DNA from: Methanobacteriota archaeon
Lineage (GTDB): Archaea; Halobacteriota; Halobacteria; Halobacteriales; Halalkalicoccaceae
Assembly (NCBI GenBank): GCA_022561895.1
Contig: JADFQH010000119.1
Location: forward strand, 1-8,488
Length of the DNA: 8,488 nt
Reading direction: 5' to 3'
This document shows positions 5,942 through 8,488 of this stretch, one piece after another. Both the position numbers and the translations under genes were made by a program. Under the pieces are notes generated by a model. The model saw only the letters and a program-made list of their open reading frames with translations, was not told the origin of the DNA and did no database searches. How positions within the stretch are numbered: the first letter of the stretch is position 1; each line of letters begins with the position of its first letter.

Positions 5942-6775
5942 ATGGACCGTCTCCCGTTCGGCGTCAGGCGGCTCGATTCGCTGCTCGGCGGCGGCGCGCC
6001 CGAAGGAAGTGCCGTCTTGCTCGCGGGCGAACCCGGCGCGGGTGCACGGGAGTTTCTCGCTACCTGCGCGCTGATGAACGGACTACGAACGAAAGATCCC
6101 GAGGAGTTCTCGCTTCAGTACGGCGATCTCGCGGACGACCTAACCCTCCCCGAGGAGATCCATTACGTCTCGCTCACCGACGACGTTGCGGGCATCAAAC
6201 GGGAGTTCGCCACCGCGTTCGATGCCGAGTTCGTCGAGCGCGCGAGCGATCCCATCGTCTTTGGCGATCTCTCGCCCTCGTACTTCCGGCTCAGTCCAGT
6301 CCCACGCGAATGGTACGCAGAACCGACGGCCGACATCGAATCGCTCGGCGAGCGAGGGGATCGTAACACCGTTTTCGAGGCGCTCGCGGCGTATCTGAGC
6401 GAGCATGCAGCGGGCAGCCTCGTCTGTCTGGACTCCGTTACGGACCTGCTTGCGGCCAACGGCGAGCGCTCGCTCGCGGACGTCGCCACCGTTCTCAACG
6501 GAATTCGCCGTGCCGGGAGCGACTGGGAGGGACTCTTGGTTCTCTTACTCGATAGCTCGACCGTCCCGAGTGCGGATCTCGGCCGTCTCCAGAACAGCGT
6601 CGACGGCACGCTCACGTTCCGCTGGGAGCGTGCCGGCAGCGACCTCGCGCGAACGATGGAGCTCACGAAATTTCGTGGCGTGCTCCCGACGCTCGATCCC
6701 GAGGACCTCGTCACCTTCGAGACGGAGTTTCGCGACACCGGCTTCGCCGTCAGCGACGTACGAAAGATCCGGTAG
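5942..6775 (+). CDS. RecA/KaiC-like ATPase-fold protein with degenerate Walker A ('HTR-like' type)
   Basis: A 277-residue protein of the RecA/RadA/KaiC fold. It opens with PFGVRRLDSLLGGGAPEGSAVLLAGEPGAGAREF (5-38), which aligns with the KaiC/RadA entry 'GhxxLDxhhGGGhPxGxxhhhxGxxGxGKT'. The Walker A lysine and threonine are Ala35 and Arg36 here. A Walker B-like SLVCLDS follows (159-165, Asp164), then a second strand GLLVLLLDSS (197-206). Residues 120-145 form a Trp/Tyr-containing segment that I do not recognise. Loss of the P-loop lysine usually abolishes ATP hydrolysis, so this is more likely a nucleotide-sensing or structural homologue than an active motor. I recall similar haloarchaeal proteins annotated as HTR-like or RAD55-type. 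No function is known to me. It lies 24 bases behind the beta-RFAP synthase homologue and 36 before the coiled-coil gene. Confidence 0.85.
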   Translation: MDRLPFGVRRLDSLLGGGAPEGSAVLLAGEPGAGAREFLATCALMNGLRTKDPEEFSLQYGDLADDLTLPEEIHYVSLTDDVAGIKREFATAFDAEFVERASDPIVFGDLSPSYFRLSPVPREWYAEPTADIESLGERGDRNTVFEALAAYLSEHAAGSLVCLDSVTDLLAANGERSLADVATVLNGIRRAGSDWEGLLVLLLDSSTVPSADLGRLQNSVDGTLTFRWERAGSDLARTMELTKFRGVLPTLDPEDLVTFETEFRDTGFAVSDVRKIR

Positions 6776-6778
6776 GAA

Positions 6779-6790
6779 TATTTATATTTT
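6779..6790 (+). promoter_or_regulatory. TATA box of the coiled-coil/four-Cys gene pair
   Basis: TATTTATATTTT, with its core TTTATATT at 6781-6788, is centred about 28 bases before the ATG at 6812. It lies in a markedly AT-rich 36-base gap. This is one of the two best TATA boxes in the window. It implies that the two small genes can be transcribed apart from the RecA-like gene. Confidence 0.7.
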
Positions 6791-6811
6791 CAGAGAAGAG
6801 TTGATAGATAA

Positions 6812-7348
6812 ATGGACGAGACTGGGACAAACACGCCGGTCGCGCCGGATCTCGCGGACGTACGCGAACGGGTCGTCCAGCTCAAACGCGAGATCGACGC
6901 CAAAGCGCCCGCCGACCACGATCACGAGACACTCACCGCCCGGCTCGACGGGATCGAACACGATCTCGAATCGATTCGAGCGGAAACGGAGGACGTTCGA
7001 GAGCGTTCCCTCGACGCCGACGAACGGATCAACGACGGGTTCGAGAACTATCGCGAACTGTTAGAACGGCTGCTCGAACGAACCGAAACGATAGAATCGC
7101 GTCTCGATACGCTTGGGACGACGGTGCTCGCCGCCCGCGAGCGAAACGAGAGCCGCGAGCAGCTTGCATCGCTCACTCGCACGGCAAACCGCGGGGGGGT
7201 TCGAACCGCCGACTGCGAGGGGTGTTCGGAAACGCTCGATCTCGGGCTGCTTTTCGAACCCGTCTGTCCGCACTGTGAGATGGCGCTTTCGGAACTCGTC
7301 GTGGGGCGTGGCCTGTTCGGGACGGCCACCCTCCGGGGCGAACAGTGA
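6812..7348 (+). CDS. coiled-coil protein with C-terminal zinc-ribbon-like motif
   Basis: A 178-residue soluble protein of unknown function. Residues 14-115 are almost entirely charged and helical with heptad-like spacing of Leu, Ile and Val (for example VVQLKREIDA, LDGIEHDLESI and NYRELLERLLERTETIESRLDTL), so a long dimeric or antiparallel coiled coil is likely. The C-terminus carries two CxxC pairs, CEGC (135-138) and CPHC (152-155), 13 residues apart, which together form a plausible zinc ribbon or rubredoxin-like knuckle. No membrane segment or signal peptide is seen. It has a good TATA box for a leaderless mRNA, and its stop overlaps the next gene's GTG start by four bases. The layout (coiled coil plus zinc knuckle beside a RecA-like protein) suggests a protein-protein or nucleic-acid adaptor; this is inference only. 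Confidence 0.85.
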   Translation: MDETGTNTPVAPDLADVRERVVQLKREIDAKAPADHDHETLTARLDGIEHDLESIRAETEDVRERSLDADERINDGFENYRELLERLLERTETIESRLDTLGTTVLAARERNESREQLASLTRTANRGGVRTADCEGCSETLDLGLLFEPVCPHCEMALSELVVGRGLFGTATLRGEQ

Positions 7349-7632
7349 GCGCATCGCTCTCGGAGCTGCTCGATCGTCTTTCCGCGTCCGAAGCGGTTCC
7401 ACATTCGGATCTCGAAGACGAGACGCCTCCCGAGGATCTCTGGGTACGTCTCGAACGACCCGAACCGTCTCCGGAGTCCGTTCGCGTGGTCTCAAAGCGC
7501 CGCTACTGCCAGCGCTGTGAACACCTCTCGAACCCGCCCACGGTGGCCTGCACTCGCGAGGGAACCGAGATCGAAGCCCTCGTTGGTAGTGACCGATTCC
7601 GAGTGCGAAACTGTCCCGTAGAGCGAGAGTGA
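7345..7632 (+). CDS. small four-cysteine protein of unknown function
   Basis: A 95-residue protein starting at GTG 7345, which overlaps the previous stop in GTGA, so translation is probably coupled. The first 50 residues are acidic and Ser/Pro-rich (SELLDRLSASE, ETPPEDLWVRLERPEPSP). The second half holds four cysteines: Cys55 and Cys58 in RRYCQRCEHL, Cys69 in TVACTREGTEI and Cys90 in VRNCPVE. The spacing C-x2-C-x10-C-x20-C fits one metal site (zinc or iron-sulfur). I do not recognise a named family. The tight coupling implies a shared role with the coiled-coil/zinc protein. The next gene is convergent, 79 bases downstream; nothing else is seen in that gap. Confidence 0.82.
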   Translation: MSASLSELLDRLSASEAVPHSDLEDETPPEDLWVRLERPEPSPESVRVVSKRRYCQRCEHLSNPPTVACTREGTEIEALVGSDRFRVRNCPVERE

Positions 7633-7711
7633 GCCACGGTTCGTAGAGAGCGCGTCGTCAGCCACACCGTGAGTCTCGCCTGTGTGAGCCGAAGCCAGCG
7701 CCCTTCTCTGC

Positions 7712-7909
7712 TTACGGCTGTTTGTCGTACTCCCGATCCTCCTCGTGTGCTTCTTCCCCGTGTTCCTCTAGTTCTTGTTGGGTCTCGAACGTCTCACCAC
7801 ATATCGTACACCGGAAGTCATCGTGCTCCTCAACTTCGTCCGCCTCCCTCGGTTCTCCTAACTCGTCGCCCTGATCTATCTCGTCACCTTTCGTGTTATC
7901 CTGTGCCAT
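7712..7909 (-). CDS. acidic mini-protein with a single C2H2 zinc finger
   Basis: A 65-residue protein. The first 30 residues are extremely acidic (DEIDQGDELGEPREADEVEE). A single C2H2-type finger follows: FRCTICGETF...LEEHGEEAH, with Cys34, Cys37, His50 and His55 spaced C-x2-C-x12-H-x4-H, and a short acidic tail ends in KQP. Single-finger proteins of this type are common in haloarchaea, and some are reported to affect transcription, but no target can be read here. The frame is open to 8014. The ATG at 7909 is preferred because the upstream extension is not acidic and looks non-coding, and because a TATA-like element at 7965-7973 would start transcription inside that extension. Confidence 0.75.
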   Translation of the reverse strand: MAQDNTKGDEIDQGDELGEPREADEVEEHDDFRCTICGETFETQQELEEHGEEAHEEDREYDKQP

Positions 7910-7964
7910 GGGAGTAGAAACCACTTCAGTAACAATCAACCATTCACGTTGCATTTGACGGGTA

Positions 7965-7973
7965 GTTATATAC
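7965..7973 (-). promoter_or_regulatory. TATA-like element for the C2H2 mini-protein gene
   Basis: On the minus strand GTATATAAC lies about 60 bases before the ATG at 7909. If it works, transcription would start near 7942 and give a leader of about 33 bases, unlike the leaderless starts elsewhere in the window. No Shine-Dalgarno sequence is evident in that leader. Confidence 0.45.
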
Positions 7974-8081
7974 TGAGACGCTATCCAGTCGCGTTGATGA
8001 GTCCACCTTGCCATCCTCGTTCACTCCCGTTGACCTCGGCTGTCCGTCGATGACTGTCGGTCCCGAAGGTCGGGAGCTGAC

Positions 8082-8090
8082 GTTCAAATA
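8082..8090 (+). promoter_or_regulatory. probable TATA element of the TFS gene
   Basis: GTTCAAATA is centred about 29 bases before the ATG at 8115, at leaderless spacing. A small hairpin-forming repeat (TCCCGA/TCGGGA, 8061-8075) sits just upstream. The match to a TATA box is moderate. Confidence 0.45.
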
Positions 8091-8114
8091 GCTGCGACCG
8101 GTACTGTCCTCATC

Positions 8115-8438
8115 ATGGAGTTCTGTCCCGACTGTGGTTCGATGATGAAAGCCGAGGGCGAGCAGTGGGTCTGTGGATCGTGCGGGGAGAGAGTCGTTCG
8201 GGACCGTGAGGCGGAATCGGCCTTCGTTTCGATAGAAGAACAGAGCGGCGACGAACTGATCGAGACCGAGGAGGGCGCGGAGTTCGAAGGCAAACCCACC
8301 GCTCGGGACGTGACCTGCGAGGAATGTGGCAACGAGGAAGCGTGGTACACGATCAAGCAGACCGGGAGTGCCGATGAGCCACCGACGCGGTTTTTCAAGT
8401 GTAAGGAGTGTGGTTATCGGTGGCGGGAGTATAATTAA
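8115..8438 (+). CDS. tfs: transcription factor S (TFS), archaeal TFIIS/RPB9-like
   Basis: A 107-residue complete transcription factor S. TFS binds archaeal RNA polymerase and stimulates cleavage of backtracked RNA. The N-terminal zinc ribbon has Cys4, Cys7, Cys20 and Cys23 (MEFCPDCGSMM, WVCGSCG). An acidic linker (residues 40-58) follows. The C-terminal zinc ribbon has Cys68, Cys71, Cys96 and Cys99 (VTCEECGNEEAWY, FFKCKECGYRWREYN). The catalytic hairpin QTGSADEPPTRFF carries the two acidic residues Asp87 and Glu88 needed for the cleavage activity, so this is an active-type TFS and not an inhibitory paralogue. The length matches the family. It appears to be monocistronic; the 50 bases after its stop contain a four-T run (8475-8478) and an ATG at 8481 that may begin another gene cut by the window edge. 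Confidence 0.96.
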   Translation: MEFCPDCGSMMKAEGEQWVCGSCGERVVRDREAESAFVSIEEQSGDELIETEEGAEFEGKPTARDVTCEECGNEEAWYTIKQTGSADEPPTRFFKCKECGYRWREYN

Positions 8439-8488
8439 CTCGAATCCGTGACAACCTTGATCGATAACAGGGGGTTTTAGATGCGGGC

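Noticed and set aside
7910..8014. N-terminal extension of the C2H2 mini-protein
   Set aside because: Its composition (MARWTHQRDWIAS...) is unlike the acidic body, and the TATA-like element lies inside it.
8061..8075. TCCCGA/TCGGGA inverted repeat upstream of TFS as an operator
   Set aside because: Six-base arms with a three-base loop are expected by chance in GC-rich DNA, and no regulator motif is recognised.
8481..8488. ATG at the window edge as a new gene
   Set aside because: Only eight bases are visible and no clear TATA box lies 27 bases before it.
1..8488. CRISPR arrays, tRNA or rRNA genes
   Set aside because: No regularly spaced repeats and no tRNA or rRNA sequence were seen on either strand.

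Overview
The window is chromosomal DNA from a haloarchaeon (class Halobacteria). Three things point this way. The DNA is GC-rich and encodes strongly Asp/Glu-rich, 'salt-in' proteins. Several genes have an archaeal TATA element about 25-30 bases before an ATG with no Shine-Dalgarno sequence, which suggests leaderless mRNAs. The gene content is archaeal: a SAMP2 ubiquitin-like modifier, a TFS transcript-cleavage factor, a beta-RFAP synthase homologue and a RecA/KaiC-like ATPase-fold protein. I cannot name the genus.

Layout, left to right. A minus-strand NADPH-dependent FMN reductase-like gene (39-601) is broken by a one-base frameshift. It diverges from a phosphohexomutase (760-2130). A well-formed TATA promoter then drives two translationally overlapping TenA genes (2181-2840 and 2837-3523), one with and one without the active-site cysteine; these fit salvage of the thiamine pyrimidine. 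The second TenA gene runs tail-to-tail, with a 28-base overlap, into a minus-strand pair: a SAMP2-type ubiquitin-like modifier (3855-4052) followed by a GNAT acetyltransferase (3496-3858). Diverging from SAMP2 is a universal stress protein (4160-4630).

The 312-base gap after the stress protein has no convincing gene. It holds a perfect 13-bp palindrome and a hairpin-bearing stretch resembling the right end of an IS200/IS605-type (TnpB) element. Next come a beta-RFAP synthase homologue (4943-5917), a RecA-like protein with a defective Walker A motif (5942-6775), a coiled-coil/zinc-knuckle protein (6812-7348) and a small four-cysteine protein (7345-7632). The last three lie head to tail and are the best candidates for an uncharacterised functional unit. 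The window closes with a minus-strand acidic mini-protein carrying one C2H2 finger (7712-7909) and a complete transcription factor S (8115-8438).

Most of the window is ordinary haloarchaeal housekeeping. The points of most interest are the RecA-like/coiled-coil/four-Cys cluster, the TenA_C + TenA_E pair, the SAMP2-GNAT bicistron, the frameshifted reductase and the possible TnpB-element scar. All family assignments come from reading the sequence against remembered family motifs; no database search was run.
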